Shown here: positions 50,442-58,482 of the stretch, piece after piece
Layout of the letters: every line of letters starts with the position of its first letter
How positions within the stretch are numbered: position 1 is the stretch's first letter
Origin: Faecalibacterium prausnitzii
Lineage (GTDB): Bacteria > Bacillota > Clostridia > Oscillospirales > Ruminococcaceae
Assembly (NCBI RefSeq): GCF_003287405.1
Contig: NZ_PRLD01000007.1
Location: forward strand, 62,001 to 126,000
DNA length: 64,000 nt
Direction of reading: 5' to 3'
Translations under genes and position numbers: made by a program
Notes under the pieces: generated by a model
The model's database searches: none
What the model was told of the DNA's origin: nothing
The model's input: only the letters and a program-made list of their open reading frames with translations

Positions 50442-51413
50442 ATGAATTATTTGGATGATCAGACCATAAAGGTCAGTATTATAATCCCAGTATACAATTG
50501 CGAGAATTTACTAAGACGAACAATTGACTGTGTACTTAGCCAGTCTTATTCTAATATCCAATTGATTCTCATAGATGACGGATCAATAGATAACTCGCCA
50601 AACATATGTGATGAATATGAATCACAGGATTCACGTGTAAATGTAGTTCATCAAGAAAATGCGGGAGCATCCGCGGCTCGAAATACTGGATTAAAATGGG
50701 TACAGGGCGATTATGTTGCATTTATCGATGCAGATGACATGGTTTCAAAGCAGTATATAGAAATACTTCTATATTGTGCCTTGTCAACAAAAACGAGGAT
50801 TTCAACGTGCGAGGCTTTTTATTGCAGTGAAAATGAATATAAACAGTATCCGATTGAAACCCTCAGACCAAGAGTTATAAAGGTTCCGGATTATAATTTT
50901 ATGGAAGCATGGTCTCATGCTACAGTTTGGGGAGCATTGTTTAAGAAAAATCTTTTAACGGATCTGATGTTTGACACAGAAATTTCAGTGGGAGAGGATT
51001 CGCTGTTCTTTGCAAACGCTTTAGCTCAGTGTGACAGTGTTTCGTATATCTCAAATAAATTGTATTACTACTTTATATATGATCAATCAGTTTCACACGG
51101 CATTTATAATGAAAAGAGACTGTCTGAGTTTACGGCATGGCAAAAGATCAACACACTTGTCGCCCCGATAAGTGAGACTCTTGATGAATCTTCTAAGGCG
51201 AGGATGGTTCGTCATGCAATCGAAAGATATAAGGAAGTTTTAAGACAAGATGTGCCAAACGAGGACATCTTGATCTTTTTCCGAAATATGATACTGAAGA
51301 ATAAAGATTCCTATCTGAAGCTAAATTCGTCACAGAAGGCTAAGATAGAAATGTATTTGATATTAAAAACACCGAAGATGTATGAAATTGCTTACAGAAA
51401 GCATAAGAGTTAA
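50442..51413 (+). CDS. Glycosyltransferase family 2
   Basis: A 323-residue GT-A enzyme with VSIIIPVYNCENLLRRTIDCVL, LIDDGSIDNSPNICDEY, NAGASAARNTGLKWVQGDYVAFIDADDMVS (metal site DADD near residue 95) and a later GEDSLFFANALAQ acidic motif near 190. An AGAGAGG site lies about 11 nt upstream of the ATG. It belongs to the same run of AT-rich genes. The acceptor and sugar are unknown; the C-terminal 130 residues are helical as in capsule transferases. Confidence 0.88.
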   Translation: MNYLDDQTIKVSIIIPVYNCENLLRRTIDCVLSQSYSNIQLILIDDGSIDNSPNICDEYESQDSRVNVVHQENAGASAARNTGLKWVQGDYVAFIDADDMVSKQYIEILLYCALSTKTRISTCEAFYCSENEYKQYPIETLRPRVIKVPDYNFMEAWSHATVWGALFKKNLLTDLMFDTEISVGEDSLFFANALAQCDSVSYISNKLYYYFIYDQSVSHGIYNEKRLSEFTAWQKINTLVAPISETLDESSKARMVRHAIERYKEVLRQDVPNEDILIFFRNMILKNKDSYLKLNSSQKAKIEMYLILKTPKMYEIAYRKHKS

Positions 51414-51438
51414 GAATTAGAATGGTAGGAAAAATAAG

Positions 51439-52572
51439 ATGAACGAAAAGATTGGCATATTAACATTTCATAAATCAATTAATTATGGCTCTGTCTTGCA
51501 ATCGTGGGCTCTTTCAAGAGTTATTTCGAAGAGATTTGTTGTAGAAATTATTGATTATGAACCTCAGAATTACGAATTTCTCTATGCAAATTACCGGCAA
51601 TGGAACAGCTGGAATAACATAAAATACAATCTAAAAAGAATGCCATTATCTTCAGCATTAAATAATCAACGGCAACGGTTCAAAAAATTCAGAGACGAGC
51701 AACTACCGTTAAGCAGAAAGAAATATAATTATAACAACGGTTGTGATATAAAAGAAGAATATAAGGGAATCGTTGTAGGAAGTGATCAGGTATGGAATAT
51801 TCGTGCCAAAGATTGCGATCCTATCTTTTTTCTTCCATTCAATTATTCGGGAAACAAAGTTTCTTATGCCTGTAGCATAAATGATACAGACTATACCGAA
51901 AAGAATCTTCCGTCAAACCTGGCAAGTGAAATTTGTGATTTTGATTTTATTTCCATAAGAGAGGAATCAGGAAAAAATAAACTTGAACAATTCATTGCAA
52001 AACAGAAAAAAGTTTACACATTATTAGATCCGACGCTCCTGTGTAATAGCTCAGAGTATGACAGTTTGTTAAATGATCGAATTGTAGATGGAAAATATAT
52101 TTTCTTATACAACGTCTGGACGAGTGAAGCGGGTATTCAGGCTGCAAAGTTTCTGTCCGAAAAGTTGAATATGCCTGTTTATACTATTATGACAGCATCA
52201 AATGTAAAGGAGATAAACCTACTGAAGAAAAGTGGAATATTGGTAGATACAGTCAGAACATCGCCATCTGATTTCCTAAATTTCTTTAAATATGCGTCTT
52301 ATATTGTAACGGAATCATTTCATGGGACTGCCTTCTCCTTAATATTTGAGAAGCCTTTTGTTTGTGTCAGCAACCGCACAAATGATGAACGATTGAATAA
52401 TATTCTAACGCTTGTTGGGCTTAAAGACCGCTATATGAAGTTGGGTGAACTGCAGACTTATGACCTGAAACAAGAGATCGATTACGAGATCGTTACTGAA
52501 AAGAAGGCGAAAAGAGCAGGGGAATGCATAGAACTCCTCTATAAAGCAATTGGGGGTGAAGCTAAATCATGA
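51439..52572 (+). CDS. Polysaccharide pyruvyl transferase family protein
   Basis: A 377-residue protein of the PS_pyruv_trans family, which adds ketal-linked pyruvate from phosphoenolpyruvate to sugar residues. The start GILTFHKSINYGSVLQSWALSRVI (residues 5-28) with the N-x-G-x-x-L-Q pattern is characteristic, as are VVGSDQVWN near 113, YACSIN near 143, and YIVTESFHGTAFSLIF near 290. Pyruvylation would make the polymer acidic. The gene overlaps the flippase gene by 4 nt (ATGA), so the two are translationally coupled. Confidence 0.88.
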   Translation: MNEKIGILTFHKSINYGSVLQSWALSRVISKRFVVEIIDYEPQNYEFLYANYRQWNSWNNIKYNLKRMPLSSALNNQRQRFKKFRDEQLPLSRKKYNYNNGCDIKEEYKGIVVGSDQVWNIRAKDCDPIFFLPFNYSGNKVSYACSINDTDYTEKNLPSNLASEICDFDFISIREESGKNKLEQFIAKQKKVYTLLDPTLLCNSSEYDSLLNDRIVDGKYIFLYNVWTSEAGIQAAKFLSEKLNMPVYTIMTASNVKEINLLKKSGILVDTVRTSPSDFLNFFKYASYIVTESFHGTAFSLIFEKPFVCVSNRTNDERLNNILTLVGLKDRYMKLGELQTYDLKQEIDYEIVTEKKAKRAGECIELLYKAIGGEAKS

Positions 52573-54095
52573 AAATGGAAAAGACCAAAAATGCTTCAAG
52601 AAATATTGTCTTTGGCGTCAGCTTGAAAGTGTACCAGATTCTTCTCCCGTTTATTATGCGTACAGTTATGATGTACACAATAGGGGTAGAATATCTTGGA
52701 TTAAATAGCTTGTTCACTTCCGTACTTCAGGTGTTAAATCTGGCCGAATTAGGTGTTGGAAGTGCAATGGTATTTAGTATGTACAAGCCAATTGCGGAAG
52801 ATGATTCTATTACTATTTGTGCGTTGATGAAGCTATATAGAACATACTACAGAGTGATTGGAGGTATCATTCTTGTAGTGGGTCTTCTATTAACCCCATT
52901 TATGCCTAAATTGATATCGGGGCCAATACCCGAGAACATGAATATATATTTCCTGTATCTGCTCAATTTATTGGCAACGGTATTAACTTATTGGCTTTTT
53001 GCTTACAGAAACAGTGTTCTGCAGGCTCATCAAAGAAACGATCTGATTAGTAAGGTCACACTTGTCACGGACACAGTAAAATATCTTCTGCAGATTGCTG
53101 CACTTGTAGTACTTCATGATTATTATTGCTATGTAATAGTACTCCTGCTGACACAGGCATTAAACAATGTATTAACAGCGATAATAGCAAAAAGAGTATT
53201 TCCTCAGTATAATCCAGAAGGCAAACTGGCCCAGAATGAAATTAAACAGATCAATGGAAAAATCCGGGATTTGTTCACTTCTAAATTGGGATATACGATT
53301 GTCAGTTCGGCAGATACCATTGTTATCTCAGCATTTTTAGGCTTGACAGTACTGGCACAGTACCAGAATTATTATTACATTATGAGTTCTATCATCGGGT
53401 TTATGTCAATCATATATGCTTCCATTACTGCCGGAGTTGGAAACAGTATGATTACGAAGTCAGTTGACCAGAACTACAGAGAGTATTGTGTTTTTTCTTT
53501 ACTCGTTTCCGTTGTGAGTGGAATTTGTTGTGCTTGTTTTTTATGCCTCTATCAGCCCTTTATGACATTGTGGATGGGAGAAAATCTGCTTCTGCCTTTT
53601 TCACTTGTGGTTTTATTGTGTGTGTATTTCTGGATATATGAATACATTATGATGGCCAGTGTTTATAAGGATGCTGGAGGAATTTGGCATCAAGACCGAT
53701 TTAGACCATTGATATCAGGTGTTGTAAATCTCGCCTTGAATTTGGCGACAGTAAGATTTATTGGATTATATGGCATTGTCCTATCAACTATAGTTAGTAT
53801 GGCAATCGTTAGCGCACCATGGATAACCTCAAATATTTTCAAATTAATATTTAAAAAGAATCCAGTTAGCTATGTTGTGAAAATAGTTTATTATGTTTTT
53901 TCAACAGTCTTAGCATCAACAGCCGCATATGTTTTGACAAGCCTTATTTCTATTAATGGGGGGATCGGTTTAATAATTAAGGCAATTGTGTGTGCTGCTT
54001 CATCTGTTTTCGTTATGGTTATTCTGCTTTGCAGGATGAAAGAGTTTTCTGATGCGTTATATCTTATTGCAAGGATGTTCCATCTTGAAAAATAA
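52569..54095 (+). CDS. Polysaccharide repeat-unit flippase (Wzx-like)
   Basis: A 508-residue membrane protein with about 12-14 predicted spans of the MOP exporter superfamily. It begins NASRNIVFGVSLKVYQILLPFIMRTVMMYTIGVEYLGLNSLFTSVLQVLNLAELGVGSA (cited in parts), the typical Wzx first helices, and later has SSADTIVISAFLGLTVLAQYQNYY near residue 250. It moves undecaprenyl-linked repeat units across the membrane for polymerisation. A G6 run at 53958-53963 encodes Gly-Gly near codon 464. Its presence makes this a Wzx/Wzy-type pathway. Confidence 0.9.
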   Translation: MKMEKTKNASRNIVFGVSLKVYQILLPFIMRTVMMYTIGVEYLGLNSLFTSVLQVLNLAELGVGSAMVFSMYKPIAEDDSITICALMKLYRTYYRVIGGIILVVGLLLTPFMPKLISGPIPENMNIYFLYLLNLLATVLTYWLFAYRNSVLQAHQRNDLISKVTLVTDTVKYLLQIAALVVLHDYYCYVIVLLLTQALNNVLTAIIAKRVFPQYNPEGKLAQNEIKQINGKIRDLFTSKLGYTIVSSADTIVISAFLGLTVLAQYQNYYYIMSSIIGFMSIIYASITAGVGNSMITKSVDQNYREYCVFSLLVSVVSGICCACFLCLYQPFMTLWMGENLLLPFSLVVLLCVYFWIYEYIMMASVYKDAGGIWHQDRFRPLISGVVNLALNLATVRFIGLYGIVLSTIVSMAIVSAPWITSNIFKLIFKKNPVSYVVKIVYYVFSTVLASTAAYVLTSLISINGGIGLIIKAIVCAASSVFVMVILLCRMKEFSDALYLIARMFHLEK

Positions 54096-54164
54096 CTAAA
54101 AAAATGAACTGAATGATTTTTAATGATGAATTCAGATACGCGCTTACAGGGAGGAATGCTATAA

Positions 54165-55280
54165 ATGAGAACGGTATGTGATAGAGGGCGATGTACTGGA
54201 TGCAGGGTCTGCGTTAATGTATGTAAAAAAGACGCGATTTTTATCAAGGATTCACTTTCTGCAATGAATGCAGTGATTGATGAAGTTAAATGTGTTAATT
54301 GCAAAATGTGTGAGAAAGTATGTCCAAATAATAATCCTGTTGATAAGGTGCAACCTCAAAAATGGTATCAGGGTTGGGTATGTAAAACAAGAGAACAATC
54401 TTCTTCTGGTGGGGTGGCGGCTGGTTTGACGCAGAACTTCATACAAAACGGTGGTTATGTTGCGGCTTGTCTTTTCAAAGATGGTGAATTTGTATTTGAT
54501 ATAACGAATGATTTGGATTATGCAAGGAAGTTTGCAGGATCAAAATATGTTAAAAGCAACCCCAAAAATATTTATTCAAAAATCTATGAGAGATTAAAAC
54601 AGGGAGATAGGGTGTTGTTTATTGGTCTGCCTTGTCAAGTGGCAGCACTGAATAACTACATAAAAGATAAGAAAAATCTGTATACTGTTGATCTTATCTG
54701 TCATGGCTCCCCATCTCCAATTATTTTGGAAAAATATCTAGCTGAGAATTATGTTGACATAAGAAAAATTAAAGATTTGAATTTTAGGAATAAAGATGGA
54801 TTTGGACTAAGGTCTGGATATAAAAGAATATCTTTTGATGATGGTTCAGATCTGTATACTTTTGCATTTCTGACATCGCTTGATTATACTGAAAATTGTT
54901 ATTCATGTCGATATGCGACTTTGGACAGAGTTTCAGATATTACATTGGGAGATTCATGGGGAAGCGAATTAGAGGCAGAAGAGCAAAAAAAGGGAATTTC
55001 ATTAATTCTGTGTCAAACGGAAAAAGGAAAAGAATTATTGAAAAATACGAAAATTGAATTAAGAGATGTAAATTTGAATAAAGCTGTAAAGGCTAATCAT
55101 CAGTTGAGCTACCCGTCAAAAATGCCAACTGAGAGAAAGATATTTTTCAAAAACATAGATAAGGGATTTTATTATGCTATCTCACGGTGTCACCCGAAAA
55201 TGTATTATATCCGTCGGTTGAAATATATTCTTCATAAAGCAAAAATCATCCGGGGGGGGGGCAGTAGAGATAAAAATTGA
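54165..55280 (+). CDS. Coenzyme F420 hydrogenase/dehydrogenase beta-like Fe-S protein
   Basis: A 371-residue protein with two N-terminal [4Fe-4S] ferredoxin motifs, CDRGRCTGCRVCVNVCKK and CVNCKMCEKVCPNNNP (residues about 4-60). The FrhB N- and C-terminal domains follow (SSGGVAAGLTQNFI near 82, FIGLPCQVAALNNYI near 150, CHGSPSPIILEKYL near 180, GDSWGSE near 265). Such proteins recur in polysaccharide clusters with pyruvyltransferases; the redox role there is unknown, since F420 is not expected in Firmicutes. A G10 tract near the 3' end (codons 363-366) could switch the last residues. Confidence 0.85.
   Translation: MRTVCDRGRCTGCRVCVNVCKKDAIFIKDSLSAMNAVIDEVKCVNCKMCEKVCPNNNPVDKVQPQKWYQGWVCKTREQSSSGGVAAGLTQNFIQNGGYVAACLFKDGEFVFDITNDLDYARKFAGSKYVKSNPKNIYSKIYERLKQGDRVLFIGLPCQVAALNNYIKDKKNLYTVDLICHGSPSPIILEKYLAENYVDIRKIKDLNFRNKDGFGLRSGYKRISFDDGSDLYTFAFLTSLDYTENCYSCRYATLDRVSDITLGDSWGSELEAEEQKKGISLILCQTEKGKELLKNTKIELRDVNLNKAVKANHQLSYPSKMPTERKIFFKNIDKGFYYAISRCHPKMYYIRRLKYILHKAKIIRGGGSRDKN
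55252..55261 (+). repeat. Poly-G tract (G10) at the end of the FrhB-like gene
   Basis: Ten consecutive G at codons 363-366 of 371. With G9 the frame would continue about 15 codons to a stop near 55308; with G11 a TAG would follow at once. Slippage would therefore swap the C-terminal tail. Confidence 0.85.
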
Positions 55281-55368
55281 TATGTATGATATGACATATA
55301 AGAATTAAAAAATTCAACTATAGAGTTATTACATAATTGTTTTTAATGAAAAGAGAGAAAAAGTCTAA

Positions 55369-56271
55369 ATGAACACAACATTACTTATCATGGCGGCCGG
55401 AATCGGTAGCCGATTTGGAACAGGAATAAAACAGTTGGAGCCGGTCGATGATGCTAATCATATCATCATGGACTACTCAATCCATGATGCGATTGAGGCT
55501 GGCTTCAATCATGTAGTATTTATCATCCGTAAGGATATCGAGAAAGTGTTCAAAGAGGTTATCGGTGATCGCATTGCCTCCATTTGCTCTTCTCATAACG
55601 TAACAGTAGACTACGCTTTCCAGGATATCGACGATATTCCAGGAGAACTTCCGGAAGGCCGTACAAAACCGTGGGGAACCGGTCAGGCCGTGCTTGCTGC
55701 TAAAAATGTGATTGATACCCCGTTCATTGTGATCAATGCAGACGATTACTACGGTAAGGAAGGTTTCAAGGCTGTTCATGAGTATCTGATGAATGGCGGC
55801 AAGTCCTGCATGGCTGGTTTTGTTCTGAAGAACACGCTGTCTGATAACGGTGGTGTGACTCGCGGCATCTGCAAGATGGACGAGAATGGAAACTTGACTG
55901 AGGTTGTGGAAACCAAGAACATCGTGAAGACTGCAGATGGAGCAGAGGCCGACGGTGTGGCTGTTGATGTGAATTCTCTTGTTTCCATGAATATGTGGGG
56001 ACTGACTCCTGATTTTCTGGATGTGTTGGAAGATGGCTTCAAAGAGTTTTTCGAGAAAGAAGTACCGAGCAATCCTCAGAAAGCCGAGTATCTGATCCCA
56101 ATCTTCATCGGTGAACTGCTGAATGAAGGTAGGATGTCTGTGAAGGTTCTGAAGACCAACGACACCTGGTACGGCATGACCTACCATGAAGATGTCGCAG
56201 CAGTAAAGGACAGCTTCAAGAAAATGTTGGCGGATGGTGTGTACAAGGCTGATTTGTTTTCAGACTTGTGA
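55369..56271 (+). CDS. Sugar nucleotidyltransferase family protein
   Basis: A 300-residue NTP-transferase-fold protein. The nucleotide loop is LLIMAAGIGSRFGTGIKQLEPV at residues 4-25, slightly off the usual GGxGTRL form, and VINADDYYGKEGF near 122 supplies the metal-binding aspartate. It probably activates a sugar-1-phosphate or acts on a related donor for the polymer. Codon use is less AT-rich than in the preceding genes, and an 88-bp gap separates it from them. Direct neighbours downstream are an HDV-like ribozyme and a membrane-protein gene. The substrate is unknown. Confidence 0.82.
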   Translation: MNTTLLIMAAGIGSRFGTGIKQLEPVDDANHIIMDYSIHDAIEAGFNHVVFIIRKDIEKVFKEVIGDRIASICSSHNVTVDYAFQDIDDIPGELPEGRTKPWGTGQAVLAAKNVIDTPFIVINADDYYGKEGFKAVHEYLMNGGKSCMAGFVLKNTLSDNGGVTRGICKMDENGNLTEVVETKNIVKTADGAEADGVAVDVNSLVSMNMWGLTPDFLDVLEDGFKEFFEKEVPSNPQKAEYLIPIFIGELLNEGRMSVKVLKTNDTWYGMTYHEDVAAVKDSFKKMLADGVYKADLFSDL

Positions 56272-56277
56272 TATACT

Positions 56278-56293
56278 GGGAACAATAGTTCCC
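56278..56293 (+). promoter_or_regulatory. Hairpin directly upstream of ribozyme copy 1
   Basis: GGGAAC-AATA-GTTCCC, ending 3 nt before the predicted cleavage site. The second ribozyme has GGGAGC-GTGA-GCTCCC at the same place, a compensatory change. Confidence 0.7.
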
Positions 56294-56296
56294 TAC

Positions 56297-56376
56297 GCTG
56301 CTCGAAACTTTGCACGCCTCTTCGTGGTGAGTAGCAGGCAACACAGCAATACGATACTGTGGCTAAGAATGCAGAG
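56297..56376 (+). ncRNA. HDV-like self-cleaving ribozyme, copy 1
   Basis: All parts of the HDV double pseudoknot can be placed. P1 is GCTGCTC (56297-56303) with GAGTAGC (56329-56335), 7 bp. P2 is CTTTGCA (56308-56314) with TGCAGAG (56370-56376). P3 is GCC/GGT with the 7-nt loop TCTTCGT. P1.1 uses GG at 56337-56338, and P4 is CACAG/CTGTG (56342-56361). J4/2 is GCTAAGAA with the predicted catalytic C at 56363. Cleavage is predicted just 5' of G56297. It lies between the nucleotidyltransferase gene and the membrane-protein gene. Confidence 0.85.
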
Positions 56377-56401
56377 AAAAAATAATAAGGAAAAATATAA
56401 G

Positions 56402-57319
56402 ATGGGCTATAGGTATCATAATTATACGGATACGGCAGAACTTGAAGACATTGGAATGACACTGGCTAACTTTCTTCGGTACGCAATGATGGCTTTTCGT
56501 CCAGCAGAAACGCTACTGATATGTACTGTACTTACGCTATTAGTTGCAATTCCATGTGTGCTGATTCTTATAAACAGTGAGAGTAGCAGCACAAGGTATG
56601 CGATTGCAATGGCAATCGTGACAGGTGTCATTGCCTCTGGATTGGTGTCCCTTACCTTGGAAATGTGCAATAATTATAGGCATAATAGAAAGAGATTTGT
56701 TGTTCTTAACTATTACCTGCATATAGTCAGTTCTTATGAGGAATATATAAATTGTTCGAGTCATGGCAAATATGAAAAATACAATAAAGATGCTTGCTAT
56801 TATTTGAGCTTTCAGAAAACGGGAGAGATTTCAAATCGTCTGCACGCGGTTGCAGAACTGGTTTTAATAGTTGCACCGCCGGTCGATGAAGCGTTGGAAA
56901 AGGGAAGCGAATATTTAGCTGTAAAAGAAATGCAGTATGCAACGCGTGTAAAAGATGCGGCAGAAGATATTTTAGAAATCGCAAAAAATCAGATTTTCGA
57001 ACATATGAAAAACCATAACTACAGCTTTTTTGACTGCCTTGAGGAAAAATATAGGGATAAACTTGTTGCGTATTCAGATCATGTCGAGATTCGTATGACT
57101 GATAAAAACCTAGAAAGCGTCGTATGTGACTACATGCTTAACAATTTTGATGAGCAGACTAGAGATGTAAAGGCTAAACTTGTAGCCAAACTTAGTAACT
57201 TTGATTATGCAATGCACGAGTTGCAGAAGATGATGCGGCTTGAACCCGTGATGTACGAAAATCTTATTCCGATGGAGGAGAAATTTAAAATGGACGATGC
57301 GAAGCTGAATAGTAAATAG
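56402..57319 (+). CDS. Hypothetical two-helix membrane protein between two ribozymes
   Basis: A 305-residue protein I do not recognise. After a polar N-terminus there are two predicted membrane helices (residues about 40-60, LLICTVLTLLVAIPCVLILI, and about 68-90, YAIAMAIVTGVIASGLVSLTLEM). A long cytoplasmic, helix-rich domain follows to the end. The start at 56402 is an ATG with a weak AAGGA site 25 nt after ribozyme copy 1. Upstream in-frame ATGs fall in the ribozyme or the previous gene. The gene is bracketed by two HDV-like ribozymes, so its mRNA would be cut out as a single cistron. A defence or signalling role is conceivable but unproven. Confidence 0.6.
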   Translation: MGYRYHNYTDTAELEDIGMTLANFLRYAMMAFRPAETLLICTVLTLLVAIPCVLILINSESSSTRYAIAMAIVTGVIASGLVSLTLEMCNNYRHNRKRFVVLNYYLHIVSSYEEYINCSSHGKYEKYNKDACYYLSFQKTGEISNRLHAVAELVLIVAPPVDEALEKGSEYLAVKEMQYATRVKDAAEDILEIAKNQIFEHMKNHNYSFFDCLEEKYRDKLVAYSDHVEIRMTDKNLESVVCDYMLNNFDEQTRDVKAKLVAKLSNFDYAMHELQKMMRLEPVMYENLIPMEEKFKMDDAKLNSK

Positions 57320-57324
57320 TATTT

Positions 57325-57344
57325 ATGGGAGCGTGAGCTCCCAT
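57325..57344 (+). promoter_or_regulatory. Hairpin directly upstream of ribozyme copy 2
   Basis: ATGGGAGC-GTGA-GCTCCCAT, ending 1-3 nt before the predicted cleavage site; the counterpart of 56278-56293 with compensatory base changes. Confidence 0.7.
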
Positions 57345-57345
57345 T

Positions 57346-57418
57346 GCTGCTCGAAACTTTGCACACCTCTCCGTGGTGAGCAGCAGGCAACGCTGATAAG
57401 GCGGCTAAGAATGCAAAG
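57346..57418 (+). ncRNA. HDV-like self-cleaving ribozyme, copy 2
   Basis: P1 is GCTGCTC (57346-57352) with GAGCAGC (57378-57384). P2 is CTTTGCA (57357-57363) with TGCAAAG (57412-57418). P3 is ACC/GGT with loop TCTCCGT. P1.1 pairs CC (57371-57372) with GG (57386-57387), followed by CAAC, and P4 is CGC/GCG (57391-57403). J4/2 is GCTAAGAA with the predicted catalytic C at 57405. Differences from copy 1 keep every helix paired. It lies 34 nt before the AbiH-like gene. Confidence 0.87.
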
Positions 57419-57451
57419 GATAAGCTCTTGGAACTTAAGAGGAGTGTTCCT

Positions 57452-58414
57452 ATGAAGAAGCTGTATATTATTGGAAACGGATTCGACATTGCTCACGGTT
57501 TAGATACAGCATATTGGGATTTTAGGTCTTTTTTATTTGACAACTATCCTCAGTTCCTCGAAAACTTTGAGTACTGGTATAATGTTGGCCGAGTTGATTT
57601 CTCGAGCCCTAGGCTTTCGGCAAATGCACGTCAGCAATGGGAAGAAAGAACAAAAGTCAAGCTGTGGTATGAATTGGAAAATGTTATGGGCTGTCCAAAC
57701 ATTTATGAGATGATGGATCGTTCAGAGTCTGTTTTAAATGATATGGACTTAGACAGTGGGCTTGTTGGAATCGAAAGCACTATGAATTCGTACTGGCAAG
57801 AGCAGTATGGATATATTAATAAGTTTGAGCAGTATGTAAAAGAATGGATTGAAACCATAGATACAACGGACATTGAGCCGAAAAGAATGGCATTGGTGGA
57901 GAGTACAGACTACTTTTTGAATTTTAATTATACGGATACTCTAGAGACTGTTTACAAGATAGAGGATGTTCTCCATATTCATGGTGGAGTCAGTTCAGTA
58001 TCTGATATTGATCCCATTATGGGACACTGTAATTATCAGGATATTGAGGAGCATCGTAGATTGGCAGGAGAGGCCGATGAGGTACTTAATGAAGGAGAAG
58101 CCAGCATTCATCGGGCGATTGCAAACTATCTTCGGTCAATATACAAAGATACTAACTCGATAATCAGTTTATCGGAGTCATTTTGGGAGAAACTTAGTGA
58201 TATTGATGCGGTTGTAGTTGTTGGTTGGGCAGCAGGAAAAGCTGATTGGCCGTATCTGAGAAAAATTCAAAAGTCAATCAAAGATGATACAAAGTGGCAC
58301 GTATATTATTATGATAACAAAGCCCTGGCGGCATTAAGTAAAGCAATGCAGGAAGAAGGCATTGAAGGGAAATATGAAGTGACATATATGCAGACAAGAG
58401 AGTTTTGGGATTGA
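57452..58414 (+). CDS. AbiH-family protein
   Basis: A 320-residue protein that fits the bacteriophage abortive-infection AbiH family. It has the N-terminal signature KKLYIIGNGFDIAHGLDTAYWDFRSFL (residues 2-28), a central D-FLNFNYTDTLETVY motif near residue 155, the HIHGG motif near 177 and VVVGWAAGKADWPYL near 265. AbiH members are reported to block phage multiplication by an unknown route. The start at 57452 has a GAGGAG site; an HDV-like ribozyme ends 34 nt upstream. It sits at the island's distal end, a typical position for a defence cargo. Confidence 0.82.
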   Translation: MKKLYIIGNGFDIAHGLDTAYWDFRSFLFDNYPQFLENFEYWYNVGRVDFSSPRLSANARQQWEERTKVKLWYELENVMGCPNIYEMMDRSESVLNDMDLDSGLVGIESTMNSYWQEQYGYINKFEQYVKEWIETIDTTDIEPKRMALVESTDYFLNFNYTDTLETVYKIEDVLHIHGGVSSVSDIDPIMGHCNYQDIEEHRRLAGEADEVLNEGEASIHRAIANYLRSIYKDTNSIISLSESFWEKLSDIDAVVVVGWAAGKADWPYLRKIQKSIKDDTKWHVYYYDNKALAALSKAMQEEGIEGKYEVTYMQTREFWD

Positions 58415-58418
58415 AGCG

Positions 58419-58447
58419 TTGTTTTTGCCATTCTACAGTGCTATACT
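58419..58447 (+). promoter_or_regulatory. Promoter of the small coiled-coil protein gene
   Basis: TTGTTT (58419-58424), 17-bp spacer, TATACT (58442-58447), 36 bp before the ATG. Confidence 0.65.
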
Positions 58448-58482
58448 AAAACCATAATACATAATAGAAAGGCGGATATCTT

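Noticed and set aside
56278-57418. Type III toxin-antitoxin RNA or integron attC sites as an explanation for the two RNA repeats
   Set aside because: Type III antitoxins are tandem short repeats before one toxin gene and attC sites lack the second pseudoknot; every helix and the catalytic junction fit an HDV-like ribozyme instead.
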